This document shows, piece by piece, positions 53,900 to 63,124 of a stretch of DNA of 64,000 nucleotides. Under the pieces are notes generated by a model, which was not told where the DNA came from, did not search any database, and saw only the letters and a list, made by a program, of their open reading frames with translations. Position numbers and translations under genes: made by a program. Position 1 is the first letter of the stretch. Each line of letters opens with the position of its first letter. This stretch comes from Micrococcaceae bacterium Sec5.8 (GTDB lineage Bacteria > Actinomycetota > Actinomycetes > Actinomycetales > Micrococcaceae), in the NCBI GenBank assembly GCA_039636775.1, contig CP143429.1, positions 1,426,001 to 1,490,000 on the forward strand, in the 5' to 3' direction.

Positions 53900-54802
53900 C
53901 TAAGCGTCCGGTCCGCTGCCTGCGACCCAGGCGGCTGCCTGGGCCAGCGACGGGTGCTGCCATTGGAAGCCGGCCTCACTCAGGACGGCCGGTTCCATCC
54001 GCTGGCTGGCGAGCAGCAGCTCCTCGGCAAGTTTGCCCATGACCAGGCGAAGCACCGGGGCGGGAACGCGGAGCACCGCGGGGCGGTGCAGGGCGGCGGC
54101 CAGTTGCGCGATCAAGGAGTTCATGTCCGCGCTCTCCGGCGCGCAAAGGTTCACCGGCCCGGAGAGCTGGCTGTCCAGCAGGAACGCGTAGGCGCCCGCA
54201 ACATCCGGCAGGGTGACCCACGGCCAGTACTGCCGGCCATTGCCCATGGGACCGCCCACGCCCAGGCGCAGCAGCGGCAGAAGCTTGCCCAGGGCGCCCC
54301 CGGATCGGCTGAGGACAACGCCCGTGCGGGGAGTGACCACCCGGACTCCGGCGGGAGCCTCGTGCGCGGCCGCCTCCCAGTCGACGCAGATTCCGGCAAG
54401 CACACCGCTGCCGGCGGGGGAGTTCTCCCGGAGCACCGCCGGTCCGGCGCTGCCGTAAAAACCTGAGGCGGACTGGCTCAGGAAGACTGCCGGGGGAGTA
54501 TCGAGGCGCCCCATCGCCGCCGTCAGCGTCCGGGTCGCCCCCAACCGGGAGCTGCGGAGTTCTGTGATGCGCGAGGCAGTCCACGGCCGGTCTCCGATGC
54601 CGGCGCCGGAGAGGTTCACGACGGCGTCGGCTCCCTTGAGTGCGGTGTCATCAATGCTGCCCTCCCCGGGGTTCCATTGGAACTCGTCCGGTGCGGCTGG
54701 CGGACGCCTGACCAGCGTGCCGACGTCGTGCCCGGCACTGCGCAAAGTGCTTGAAATGGCCGTTCCGATCAGCCCTGAGGCCCCGGCAATGATGATTCGC
54801 AT
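53900..54802 (-). CDS. TIGR01777 family NAD-dependent epimerase-like protein
   Basis: A 300-residue extended short-chain dehydrogenase. The Rossmann loop MRIIIAGASGLIGTAISSTL opens the protein; VNLSGAGIGDRPWTASRITE and FLSQSASGFYGSAGPAVLRE carry the family motifs, and a DUF1731-like C-terminal segment (AAALHRPAVLRVPAPVLRLV) ends it. Close relatives are called SulA-like or YfcH; substrate unknown. ATG 54802 puts the Rossmann strand at the very N-terminus; GTG 54817 is in frame upstream. Confidence 0.88.
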   Translation of the reverse strand: MRIIIAGASGLIGTAISSTLRSAGHDVGTLVRRPPAAPDEFQWNPGEGSIDDTALKGADAVVNLSGAGIGDRPWTASRITELRSSRLGATRTLTAAMGRLDTPPAVFLSQSASGFYGSAGPAVLRENSPAGSGVLAGICVDWEAAAHEAPAGVRVVTPRTGVVLSRSGGALGKLLPLLRLGVGGPMGNGRQYWPWVTLPDVAGAYAFLLDSQLSGPVNLCAPESADMNSLIAQLAAALHRPAVLRVPAPVLRLVMGKLAEELLLASQRMEPAVLSEAGFQWQHPSLAQAAAWVAGSGPDA

Positions 54803-54863
54803 GGTCCATCTCACCATGCCCGGCGCAGCGGGTACACCTCCCGGCGGGACGGCCGGCCGTGAC

Positions 54864-54869
54864 TATGAT
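54864..54869 (+). promoter_or_regulatory. -10 box of the tricorn gene (leaderless)
   Basis: TATGAT lies 6 bases before ATG 54876; no ribosome site. It supports this start over one 104 codons upstream, which would overlap the divergent gene. Confidence 0.6.
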
Positions 54870-54875
54870 CAGACG

Positions 54876-57800
54876 ATGACTTCTTCCAGCTACTTCCGTT
54901 TCCCGCATCTGCACGGCGACCTGGTCACTTTCGTGGCCGAAGACGACGTCTGGATTGCGCCCCTCGGCGGCGGCCGTGCCTGGCGGATTTCCTCGCTGCA
55001 GCTGCCCGCCCGCAACCCCCGCTTCACGCCGGACGGCAAGCGGCTGGTGTGGACGGTCATCCAGGGAACATCGCCGGAAGTTGTCACGGCCGAGGTCGAC
55101 GGCGGCGGTTACCGCCAGTTGAGCTTCTTCGGCCATGCGAGCACCAGGGTCAAGGGGTTCACCCCCGACGGCGCCGTGCTGGTCACCAGCGCTTTCCGCC
55201 AGGCCGACAGTCGCCTCACGCACGCTTACAGCCTGCCGGTCACCGGCGGCTGGGCCACCGAACTTCCGCTGGGCCCGGTGGAATCCGTCGCCTTCGGGCC
55301 GGCCGTCGGCGACGAACGGCCCGTGGTCCTCGCCAGCGTCCTTTCGCGGGAACCGGCCTGGTGGAAGCGCTACCGGGGTGGCACCGCCGGCAAACTGTGG
55401 ATCGACGCGGACGGAAACGGCGAATTCGAGCGACTCGCGGCCGGGCTGGACGGGAACCTGACTGACCCCATGTGGGTCGATGGCCGGATCGCCTTCCTCT
55501 CCGACCACGAGGGCTACGGCAACCTCTACTCGGTGCTTCCCGACGGATCCGATCTGCGCCGCCACACAGATCACGAGGACTTCTATGTCCGGCACGCGGC
55601 CACCGACGGCCAGCGGGTGGTGTTCGAATCTGCCGGTGAGCTATGGCTGCTGGCAGACCTCGGTGCAGAGCCGGTCAAACTCGGCATCACCCTGGGATCG
55701 GCCTCCCAGGCCCGCCGCGCCGCGCCGCTGAAACCGTCCCGCCACCTGGGCGATGTAGTCCCGGACCACGCCGGCGGCTCCAGCGCCGTCGAGGCGCACG
55801 GCACCCTGCACTGGCTGCAGCACAAAGACGGCCCCTCACGGGTAATCGAAGCAACCCCCGGCGTCCGGGCCCGACTGCCGCGCCCCTTCGGCGCCGGCCG
55901 GATCGCCTACGTGGCTGACCACGGCGGCGTCGAGGCCCTGTACCTGAAGGCTATCGCCGCGCCCCTGGGCTCCGCGCCCCGGGGCGCCGGATCGCTGGAA
56001 CCCGGAAACACCGACGCAGGAACACCCCTGCCCAGCCCGGTATCGGCTGCTGCCCTCGCCGGACCGGCCACCGCGGATGACGCTGCCGGCACCGCCGGAC
56101 CCGCGGAGGGGAACGTGCCCGCACAGCAGGGACCCGCCGGCCACCTAACCAGGATCGATTTCGCCAAACCGACCCGGGCCAGCGCCCTCGAGGCCAGCCC
56201 GGATGGCAACTGGCTCGCCGTCGGCACCGCCTTCGGCGACATCTACCTGGCCGACACCCGGACCGGAACGTTGTCCCTCGTCAGCAGCATTGGCGAGGGC
56301 AGCATCGAAAGCTTCAGCTGGTCCCCGGACTCGGCCTGGCTGGGCTGGTCCGAGCCGGTCACCTCGTTCGGGTCCCGCAGCCGGCTGCGCATCACCGCAG
56401 TAGATGTCGCAGCGGACGGCGCCGCAACGGAGGAAAACCGCACCATCATCGATGTCACCGACGGCCGGTTCCGCGACGAATCGCCCTCCTTCACCCCCGA
56501 CGGCAAATACCTCGCCTTCCTCTCCAACCGCAGCTTCGACCCCGTCTACGACGGGCATTCCTTTGACCTGTCCTTCCCGAGCCCGATCAAGCCCTACCTG
56601 GTGGCCCTCGCCGCGGACACCCCCTCGCCCTTCGGACCGGGCGTTGACCTGCAGGACGACGGGACCGCTGCCGACGGCACATCCCCCGGGAGCACGTCCC
56701 TCGACGTCGCAGTGAAGGACCAGGTGCCGGCAGTTCGGGTGGATGCCGATTCCCTGGCGCACCGGGTCATCACCGTGCCGGTGCCGCAGGGAAACTACTC
56801 CGATCTCACCGCCACTGCCGGTGCCCTGCTCTGGCTCGACAGCGAACTCTTTGGCGTGACCGGCGACGGCCGTGCCAGCCTTGAAGACAAAAACGCCGCG
56901 CCCAGCCTCGTCCGCTTCGACCTCGCCCGCCGGAAAAGCACCACCCTCGTGGAAGCGCTGGACAGCTACCGGCTCTCCGGCGACGGCGAAAAGGTGGTCA
57001 TCCTGCAGGACAAGCAGATCCGCGTCTCGCCCGCCAACGCCAAGGCGGACGAGGAATCCGGCCAGCTGGTCAAGGTTGACCTCGGCCGGATCCGGGTGCA
57101 GCTTGATCCGCCCAGCGTCTGGGGCCAGGCCTTCGATGAAGCCTGGCGGCTTCAGCGTGACTTCTTCTGGATCGAAGACATGGCCGGTCAGGACTGGAAT
57201 TCCGTGCACGCCCGGTACCGTCCGATCGTGGACCGCCTCGGCTCACACGATGACCTCGTGGACCTGCTGTGGGAGCTCCACGGTGAGTTGGGCACCTCGC
57301 ACGCCTACGTCCGTCCGGCCGCTGTCACCGAGAACGGCAGCAACGGTCAGGGCCGCCTCGGCGCCGATCTTGCCTTCACCGGCCAGGGCTGGGAAATTAT
57401 CCGGATCCTCGCGGGGGAGTCCTCCGATCCGCTCGCCACTTCGCCGCTGACCCGCCCTGGCGCCGACGCGAAGATCGGCGACCTTGTTTTGGCGATCGAC
57501 GGCCTCGAACTCTCCGAAGCGCGGACACCCGCCATGGCGCTGGTGGGGGCCGCGGGCCGCGCAGTGGAGCTCACGCTGCGTAACGGCGCCGGGCACGGAG
57601 GCCAGGCCGGCAAGCAGCGCCGCGTCGCCGTGGTTCCGGTCCGCGACGAGGAGCGGCTGCGTTACCAGGAGTGGGTGGCCGGCAACCGCCGCACCGTCCG
57701 GCAGGCGTCGCAGGGAACCTTCGGCTACCTGCACATTCCGGACATGATGGCCAATGGCTGGGCCCAGCTGCACCGCGACCTCGATACTGAAACAGCGCTC

Positions 57801-58355
57801 GACGGACTGATCGTCGACGTCCGCCGCAACCGGGGAGGCCACACCTCCCAGCTCGTCGCGGAACTGATTGGACGCAAGGTCACGGGCTGGAGCATGCCCC
57901 GCGGAGAGAAGCCGCGGACCTACCCCCATCACGCGCCGCGCGGCCCGGTTGTCATCCTGACCGACGAATTCGCCGGCTCGGACGGTGACATCATCACCCA
58001 GGTTTCCAAGCTGCGCGGGATTGGCCCGGTCATTGGCACCCGCACGTGGGGCGGAGTCGTCGGCATTGACAACCGTTTTGCCCTGGCCGACGGAACCGGT
58101 GTCACCCAGCCCCGCTACGCCACCTGGTTCTCCGGAGGGGTGGGGTGGGGCGTCGAGAACTTCGGCGTCGCTCCCGACATTGAAGTGGTCTTCCCGCCGC
58201 ACGCCCACGCTGCCGGCACCGACCCGCAACTGGAGTTCGGCATCGGGGCCCTCAAGGACATGATCGAGGAACTGCCCGCCGACCGGCCGCCGCTGCGGGA
58301 GGGCTACCGTCGCCTGCGGCCGGCTCCGCTGCCTGCCCGCCAGGCAGGCGCCTAG
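54876..58355 (+). CDS. tricorn-type S41 protease
   Basis: An 1159-residue cytoplasmic protease homologous to the Thermoplasma tricorn core protease, which trims peptides released by the proteasome. Residues about 1-330 and 370-700 are beta-propeller-like repeats; a PDZ-like region (about 830-900) precedes the S41 catalytic domain. Catalytic candidates are Ser808-His809 in GELGTSHAYV, nucleophile Ser1035 in FAGSDGDI and a Glu in GVENFGVAPDIEV. A low-complexity Ala/Pro insertion (about 365-420) separates the propellers. Actinobacteria carry proteasomes, so the same role is plausible; none is visible in this window. Confidence 0.9.
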   Translation: MTSSSYFRFPHLHGDLVTFVAEDDVWIAPLGGGRAWRISSLQLPARNPRFTPDGKRLVWTVIQGTSPEVVTAEVDGGGYRQLSFFGHASTRVKGFTPDGAVLVTSAFRQADSRLTHAYSLPVTGGWATELPLGPVESVAFGPAVGDERPVVLASVLSREPAWWKRYRGGTAGKLWIDADGNGEFERLAAGLDGNLTDPMWVDGRIAFLSDHEGYGNLYSVLPDGSDLRRHTDHEDFYVRHAATDGQRVVFESAGELWLLADLGAEPVKLGITLGSASQARRAAPLKPSRHLGDVVPDHAGGSSAVEAHGTLHWLQHKDGPSRVIEATPGVRARLPRPFGAGRIAYVADHGGVEALYLKAIAAPLGSAPRGAGSLEPGNTDAGTPLPSPVSAAALAGPATADDAAGTAGPAEGNVPAQQGPAGHLTRIDFAKPTRASALEASPDGNWLAVGTAFGDIYLADTRTGTLSLVSSIGEGSIESFSWSPDSAWLGWSEPVTSFGSRSRLRITAVDVAADGAATEENRTIIDVTDGRFRDESPSFTPDGKYLAFLSNRSFDPVYDGHSFDLSFPSPIKPYLVALAADTPSPFGPGVDLQDDGTAADGTSPGSTSLDVAVKDQVPAVRVDADSLAHRVITVPVPQGNYSDLTATAGALLWLDSELFGVTGDGRASLEDKNAAPSLVRFDLARRKSTTLVEALDSYRLSGDGEKVVILQDKQIRVSPANAKADEESGQLVKVDLGRIRVQLDPPSVWGQAFDEAWRLQRDFFWIEDMAGQDWNSVHARYRPIVDRLGSHDDLVDLLWELHGELGTSHAYVRPAAVTENGSNGQGRLGADLAFTGQGWEIIRILAGESSDPLATSPLTRPGADAKIGDLVLAIDGLELSEARTPAMALVGAAGRAVELTLRNGAGHGGQAGKQRRVAVVPVRDEERLRYQEWVAGNRRTVRQASQGTFGYLHIPDMMANGWAQLHRDLDTETALDGLIVDVRRNRGGHTSQLVAELIGRKVTGWSMPRGEKPRTYPHHAPRGPVVILTDEFAGSDGDIITQVSKLRGIGPVIGTRTWGGVVGIDNRFALADGTGVTQPRYATWFSGGVGWGVENFGVAPDIEVVFPPHAHAAGTDPQLEFGIGALKDMIEELPADRPPLREGYRRLRPAPLPARQAGA

Positions 58356-58383
58356 CCCCGCGAAGCGCGCCGGGCGCGCAAAG

Positions 58384-58420
58384 GCCCCCGTTTCCTGCAG
58401 GTCAGGGAACGGGGGCTTTT
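58384..58420 (+). terminator. intrinsic terminator after the tricorn gene
   Basis: 14-bp arms with one mismatch (58384-58397/58403-58416), then TTTT to 58420. It lies between convergent genes. Confidence 0.85.
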
Positions 58421-58438
58421 GCTCTGGCGCGTCTGGGA

Positions 58439-58867
58439 CTAGGAGGCCAGCGTGGCATCCAGGGTGATCTTGATGCCGGCCAGGGCAGCCGAGACCGGGC
58501 AGCCCAGCTTGGCTTCTTCAGCGATACGCTGGAATTCCTCTTCGGAGATGTCCGGAATCCGCGCGCTGACGGTCAGGTGGCTGTCCGTGATGCCGGTGCC
58601 GGGCACGAACGTGACATCGGCCTTGGTGTTGACTTCCTCGGGCGTGTGGCCGGCCTGGGCGACGGCGAGGCTGAATGCCATGGAGAAGCAGGCCGAGTGC
58701 GCGGCGGCGATAAGTTCTTCGGGGCTGGTCTTGCCCTCGGAAGCCTCGGCGCGCGCCTTCCATGTGACATCGAAATTACCCAGCCCGGAACTGTCCAGGG
58801 TGGTGTTGCCGGCGCCCGTCATCAGGTCGCCATTCCATACAGTGTGTGCGGTGCGTGTTGCTGCCAT
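58439..58867 (-). CDS. OsmC/Ohr family peroxiredoxin-like protein
   Basis: A 142-residue protein. The peroxidatic Cys is in AAAHSACFSMAFSLAVA (about 54-70) and the resolving Cys in AKLGCPVSAALAG (about 120-132), with the conserved Glu in TSPEELIAAAHS. The family detoxifies organic hydroperoxides using lipoylated proteins or thiols; the lipoyl dehydrogenase genes nearby make this link attractive (inference). ATG 58867 is chosen for GAGGAG 5 bases upstream; GTG 58873 is too close to that site. Confidence 0.9.
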   Translation of the reverse strand: MAATRTAHTVWNGDLMTGAGNTTLDSSGLGNFDVTWKARAEASEGKTSPEELIAAAHSACFSMAFSLAVAQAGHTPEEVNTKADVTFVPGTGITDSHLTVSARIPDISEEEFQRIAEEAKLGCPVSAALAGIKITLDATLAS

Positions 58868-58998
58868 GTCCACTCCTCAAGATTGTTGTCATGCCACGGA
58901 ACCGGCGCAGCGCCGGATAGTGCCGTGTCCCATCCTAGGGATTTAGCACTCCGGCCGCACCGGTGTCCGCTGTCAGTGGATTGTGGCCCAGCCGGGAC

Positions 58999-59041
58999 GA
59001 CGACGGCGGCGCACCCGCAAAGGGGGTGCGCCGCCGTCGTC
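58999..59041 (-). terminator. strong GC-rich hairpin after the 59059 membrane protein gene
   Basis: Perfect 18-bp arms (58999-59016/59024-59041) with a 7-base loop, 17 bases past the stop of the minus-strand gene. No T run. Confidence 0.75.
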
Positions 59042-59058
59042 AATCGGGGAACGGGCGC

Positions 59059-59409
59059 CTACTGCCACAGTGTGGCGACGGCCACGTTGAGCAACGCAAG
59101 GCCGCCGACGGCGTGGGCGAGGCCCTTGCTGACCGGTTGATCCTTCTTGTATTTGCGGCTGCCGATGAAGGCGAGCACGGCCACCACGAGGGCGATGGTG
59201 AACTTAACTCCGAGTTTGGCGTAGTTGGCATCCATGTTCAGGGCCGGAATGAGTCCCATCATCGCTATGCCGGTGATGAGCTGCAGGGCGGCGCCGTCGA
59301 ACTGGCGGGGATGCACGGTGGGTTTCTTCATCTGGACGATCCAGATGCCCACGATCATGGCGGCTCCGATGATGTGCAGGAAGACCATGATGTTATAGAC
59401 GATATTCAT
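59059..59409 (-). CDS. small membrane protein of unknown function
   Basis: A 116-residue protein with four membrane segments (about 3-25, 41-60, 68-84 and 96-114) and a short loop with HPRQFDGAALQL. I do not recognise a named family; it is a compact all-membrane protein common in this group. The ATG has a TAGACT box 6 bases upstream. Its own hairpin terminator follows, so it is a single-gene unit. Confidence 0.75.
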   Translation of the reverse strand: MNIVYNIMVFLHIIGAAMIVGIWIVQMKKPTVHPRQFDGAALQLITGIAMMGLIPALNMDANYAKLGVKFTIALVVAVLAFIGSRKYKKDQPVSKGLAHAVGGLALLNVAVATLWQ

Positions 59410-59415
59410 GGCACC

Positions 59416-59421
59416 AGTCTA
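59416..59421 (-). promoter_or_regulatory. -10 box of the 59059 gene (leaderless)
   Basis: TAGACT on the minus strand, 6 bases before the ATG at 59409. Confidence 0.5.
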
Positions 59422-59490
59422 GCCAGAAGGTTCTACGCTCCGTAGTAGGACCCGCCAGGGCCGGAACAGCAGGCGGCGGCATGCAAAAAC

Positions 59491-59547
59491 GGCGACGGCG
59501 GCACAGGTCCCGGTGGTTGCCCCACCGGTGTCAGTGCCGCCGTCGCC
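59491..59547 (-). terminator. terminator after sucB
   Basis: Outer 14-bp arms (59491-59504/59534-59547) and inner 7-bp arms (59510-59516/59522-59528); on the minus strand a run of five T follows. It ends the sucB transcript. Confidence 0.85.
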
Positions 59548-59570
59548 GCTCTGGCGGGCCGGACGTTGTG

Positions 59571-61355
59571 CTAGAGCCCCAGGTCCGCTTCGAAAGCGCC
59601 TTCCTCAAGGCGTGCCTTCAGCGTCTGCAGGAAGCGTCCCGCGTCGGCGCCGTCGACCAGCCGGTGGTCGTAGGTCAAGGAGAGGTACATCATCGAGCGG
59701 ATGGCCAGCGAGTCATCGCCGTTCTCATCGGAAACCACGACGGCGCGCTTGACGATCGCGCCGGTGCCGAGGATGGCAACCTGCGGCTGGTTGATGATCG
59801 GGGTGTCAAAGAGTGCGCCCACAGAACCGATGTTGGTGATGCTGAAGGTTCCGCCGCTGAGCTCGTCCGGACCGATCTTGCCGTTGCGGGTGCGGTCCGC
59901 GACGTCGGCGATCTTGCCTGCCAGACCGGCAAGGTTCAGGTTGCCGGCGTCGGCAATGACCGGAACCAGCAGGCCCTTATCCGTATCCACCGCAATCGCC
60001 AGGTGTTCGGCGTTGTGGTAGGTGATTTCCTGCTTGTCTTCGTCGTAGGAGGCGTTGACCTTGGGGTGCTGCTTCAGGGCCTCGGCGACAGCCTTGGCGA
60101 TGAAGGGCAGGAAGGTCAGCTTGGAGCCGTTCTGGGCCTGGAAGGAGTTCTTGGCCTGGGCGCGGAGCTTGGCGACCTTGGTCATGTCAACTTCATGTAC
60201 CTGGGTCAGCTGGGTGGAGATGTCCAACGACTCACGCATGCGGCGGGCGATGACCTGGCGGATCCGCGGCGCCTTCTGCACGGTGCCGCGCAGCGAGGAC
60301 AGCTCGGCGGACGGACGCGCCGCCGGGGCTGCAGCGGGAGCCGGAGCGGCTGCGGCGGGGGCCGGTGCTGCCTTGGCTTCCGCTGCCGCCAGGACGTCCT
60401 GCTTGCGGATGCGGCCGCCAACGCCGGTTCCGGTCAGGGACGAGATATCAACGCCCTGCTGGTTGGCCAGTTTGCGGACAAGCGGAGTGACGTAACCGGA
60501 CTCCGACGACGCTGCCGGGGCAGCAGCAGCGGCGGGGGCTTCCTGCTTGGGGGCTTCGGCCGGGGCGGCTGCCTTGGGGGCTTCCTGCTTGGGGGCTTCG
60601 GCCGGGGCGGCTGCCTTGGGGGCTTCCTGCTTGGGCGCTGCGGCCGGAGCGGCTGCCTTGGGGGCTTCCTGCTTGGGGGCTTCGGGGGCTGGAGCCGCAG
60701 CAGGGGCCGCGGCGCCGGAACCGATGACGGCGAGGACGGAGCCCACCTCCGCGGTTTCGTCTTCGGCGACCTTGATTTCCTGCAGGACGCCGGCGACCGG
60801 CGACGGGATCTCGGTGTCGACCTTGTCCGTGGATACTTCGAGCAGCGGTTCGTCGACCTCCACGTTGTCGCCGATGCTCTTGAGCCACCGGGTAACCGTG
60901 CCTTCGGTGACGCTTTCGCCCAGTGCGGGGAGGGTGACCTCGTGGCTTTCACCCGCCGGGGCGGGAGATTCCTGGGCAGCGGGTACTTCAGCTTCGGGCG
61001 CCGGTGCTTCGGCGGCGGACGGGGACTCGGCGGCCGCCGGGGCGGGCGCCTCCTCTGCGGGTGCTTCAGCGGCGGGAGCCTCGGCGGCCGCGGCATCTCC
61101 CGAGCCGGCGGTGCCGGAACCATCGCCGATGCGCACCAGCGGCGCGCCTACTTCAGCGGTCTCGTCTTCGGCGACGAGGATTTCCTCGATCACGCCGGCG
61201 ATCGGAGAGGGGATCTCGGTGTCTACTTTGTCGGTGGAAACCTCGAGCAGCGGCTCGTCCACCTCTACCCGGTCACCTACCTGCTTGAGCCAGCGGGTGA
61301 CGGTTCCTTCGGTGACACTCTCACCGAGGGCGGGCAAGTTAACGGATTCAGACAT
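59571..61355 (-). CDS. sucB: 2-oxoacid dehydrogenase E2 (dihydrolipoamide acyltransferase)
   Basis: A 594-residue E2 subunit of the 2-oxoglutarate and/or pyruvate dehydrogenase complexes. Two lipoyl domains (about 1-75 and 138-212) each carry the lipoylated lysine in [14 protein letters not shown]. Ala/Pro-rich linkers follow, then the E1/E3-binding domain ([19 protein letters not shown], about 292-325) and the catalytic acetyltransferase domain ending with [17 protein letters not shown] (about 568-584; His and Asp of the active site). In actinobacteria one such E2 often serves both complexes. lpdA (E3) lies just upstream in the same direction. Confidence 0.93.
   Translation of the reverse strand: MSESVNLPALGESVTEGTVTRWLKQVGDRVEVDEPLLEVSTDKVDTEIPSPIAGVIEEILVAEDETAEVGAPLVRIGDGSGTAGSGDAAAAEAPAAEAPAEEAPAPAAAESPSAAEAPAPEAEVPAAQESPAPAGESHEVTLPALGESVTEGTVTRWLKSIGDNVEVDEPLLEVSTDKVDTEIPSPVAGVLQEIKVAEDETAEVGSVLAVIGSGAAAPAAAPAPEAPKQEAPKAAAPAAAPKQEAPKAAAPAEAPKQEAPKAAAPAEAPKQEAPAAAAAPAASSESGYVTPLVRKLANQQGVDISSLTGTGVGGRIRKQDVLAAAEAKAAPAPAAAAPAPAAAPAARPSAELSSLRGTVQKAPRIRQVIARRMRESLDISTQLTQVHEVDMTKVAKLRAQAKNSFQAQNGSKLTFLPFIAKAVAEALKQHPKVNASYDEDKQEITYHNAEHLAIAVDTDKGLLVPVIADAGNLNLAGLAGKIADVADRTRNGKIGPDELSGGTFSITNIGSVGALFDTPIINQPQVAILGTGAIVKRAVVVSDENGDDSLAIRSMMYLSLTYDHRLVDGADAGRFLQTLKARLEEGAFEADLGL
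60537..60690 (-). repeat. 42-bp tandem repeat in the sucB linker
   Basis: About 3.6 copies of a 42-bp unit encode repeats of [14 protein letters not shown] in the flexible linker between the second lipoyl domain and the E3-binding domain. Confidence 0.85.
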
Positions 61356-61414
61356 GTCGTCCCCGTTCTCCTTATTGATCTTTAATGCGGATGAATGCTG
61401 CCTTGGTCGAGCTT

Positions 61415-61445
61415 AGTGCACCCGGCTTTTGCGGCCGGGTGCACT
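61415..61445 (-). terminator. hairpin between lpdA and sucB
   Basis: Perfect 11-bp arms (61415-61425/61435-61445) with a 9-base loop, downstream of lpdA on its strand. No T run; it may lessen read-through into sucB. Confidence 0.6.
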
Positions 61446-61481
61446 GCGCACGAAGTTCTTGCGGTGGTGCGGGCGGAACTA

Positions 61482-62867
61482 TCAGCCGTGCAGGGGCTTG
61501 CCGGCCAGCGCCAGGTGAGCCTCGCCCAGGGATTCGTTCTGGGTCGGGTGGGCGTGGACCAGCTGGGCCACATCCTCCGGGTAGGCTTCCCAGTTCACGA
61601 TCAGCTGGGCTTCGCCGACCTGCTCGCCCATGCGGGAGCCGATCATGTGGACGCCGACGACGGGGCCGTCCTTCTGCCGGACGAGCTTGACGAGGCCGGA
61701 CGTGCCCAGGATGGAGCTCTTGCCGTTGCCGGCGAGGTTGTATTCCTGGGTGATGACCTGGTCGTCACCGAACTTGGCCTTGGCGGCCTTTTCGGAGTAG
61801 CCGACGGTTGCGATCTCCGGCTCGGAGTAGGTGACCTTGGGGATGTTGATGTCCTCGACGACCACCGGCTTGAGGCCGGCGATTTCCTCGGCGACGAAGA
61901 TGCCCTGCTGGTAGCCGCGGTGGGCCAGTTGGACGCCCGGAACGATGTCGCCGACCGCGTAAACGTTGCCGACGCCGGTGTGCAGGCGCTCGTTCGTGAT
62001 GACGAAGCCGCGATCGATCGTCAGGCCCGCTTCCTCGTAGCCGAGGTTGGCCGTGACGGGGCCGCGGCCGACGGCGACGAGCATGAGGTCTGCCTCGAAG
62101 GTCTTGCCGTCCACGAGGGTGACCTTGACGCCGTCGGCGTTCTGCTCGACCCCCTGGAAGAAGGTACCGGTGGAGAACTTAATGCCACGCTTCTTGAAGG
62201 CACGCTCGAAGGCCTTGACGATCGTCGCGTCCTCGTTGGGGACCAGCGACGGCAGGCCCTCGATGATGGTGACGTCGACGCCGAAGGACTTCCAGACCGA
62301 AGCGAACTCGACGCCGATCACGCCGCCGCCCAGAATGATCGCGCTCTTGGGGATGAAGTCCATGGTGAGGGCCTCATCCGAGGTGATGACCTTGCCGCCG
62401 ATTTCCAGACCAGGCAGCGAGCGGGAGTACGAGCCGGTCGCGAGGACAATGTTCTTGCCCTTGTACGCGGTGCCGTTGACAACGACGGTGTCGGTGCCCT
62501 GGAGCTTGCCTTCACCCTCAATGACGGTGATGCTCTTCTTGCTCTTGATCAGGCCCTGGAGGCCCTTGTACTTGCCTGCGATGATGCCGTCTTTGTAGGC
62601 ATTGACGGCAGTGATGTCGATGCTGTCCAGCGTGACGTTGACGCCGTACTTGGCTGAATCCCGGGCATGGTCGGCCAGTTCGGCCGAGTGCAGCAGGGCC
62701 TTCGTGGGGATGCAGCCGTTATGCAGGCAGGTCCCGCCGAGCTTGCCCTTTTCAACCAGGCCTACGGTGAGGCCAAGCTGAACGGCCCGCAGGGCAGTTG
62801 CATAGCCGCCGCTGCCGCCGCCGAGTACCAGGATGTCGAATTCTTGCGCAGTTGCCTGATCGGCCAC
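61482..62867 (-). CDS. lpdA: dihydrolipoyl dehydrogenase (E3)
   Basis: A 461-residue FAD flavoenzyme that reoxidises dihydrolipoamide on SucB with NAD. The FAD loop LVLGGGSGGYATALRA (about 13-28), redox-active disulfide in GGTCLHNGCIPTKALL, the NAD loop ILGGGVIGVEFASVWKSFG, and the C-terminal HAHPTQNESLGEAH catalytic His-Glu pair are intact. GTG 62867 follows GAGGGAG; the frame runs 15 codons further upstream without conservation. It lies between pepA and sucB on the same strand. Confidence 0.95.
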   Translation of the reverse strand: MADQATAQEFDILVLGGGSGGYATALRAVQLGLTVGLVEKGKLGGTCLHNGCIPTKALLHSAELADHARDSAKYGVNVTLDSIDITAVNAYKDGIIAGKYKGLQGLIKSKKSITVIEGEGKLQGTDTVVVNGTAYKGKNIVLATGSYSRSLPGLEIGGKVITSDEALTMDFIPKSAIILGGGVIGVEFASVWKSFGVDVTIIEGLPSLVPNEDATIVKAFERAFKKRGIKFSTGTFFQGVEQNADGVKVTLVDGKTFEADLMLVAVGRGPVTANLGYEEAGLTIDRGFVITNERLHTGVGNVYAVGDIVPGVQLAHRGYQQGIFVAEEIAGLKPVVVEDINIPKVTYSEPEIATVGYSEKAAKAKFGDDQVITQEYNLAGNGKSSILGTSGLVKLVRQKDGPVVGVHMIGSRMGEQVGEAQLIVNWEAYPEDVAQLVHAHPTQNESLGEAHLALAGKPLHG

Positions 62868-63056
62868 TAAAACGCTCCCTCGCGTGAACGATGACACGAG
62901 AGTACGCATCATCTGGTCTTGGAACGAACCCTGCCGTGAGTAATTCGGGCAGGAATGTTCCCTTTCGTTTGGAACTACCGTTGTTCACCTTAGCGAACCA
63001 CTAATACATGCTCCACCTTGCCGTGGCGTTTGTGGAGAGCTTGTGTCCAGTCTCAC

Positions 63057-63100
63057 GCACCCTGGTGACCGGGCCAGCGGGGCCCCGGCCACCAGGGTGC
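63057..63100 (-). terminator. hairpin after pepA
   Basis: Perfect 11-bp arms (63057-63067/63090-63100) plus further inner GC pairing, 24 bases past the pepA stop on the minus strand. Confidence 0.65.
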
Positions 63101-63124
63101 GCGGACACCTGGACGGGGGCGCTG

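Noticed and set aside
59481-61385. A 634-codon plus-strand open frame over sucB
   Set aside because: Its Gly/Arg-rich repeats are the antisense reading of the Ala/Pro linker repeats of sucB.
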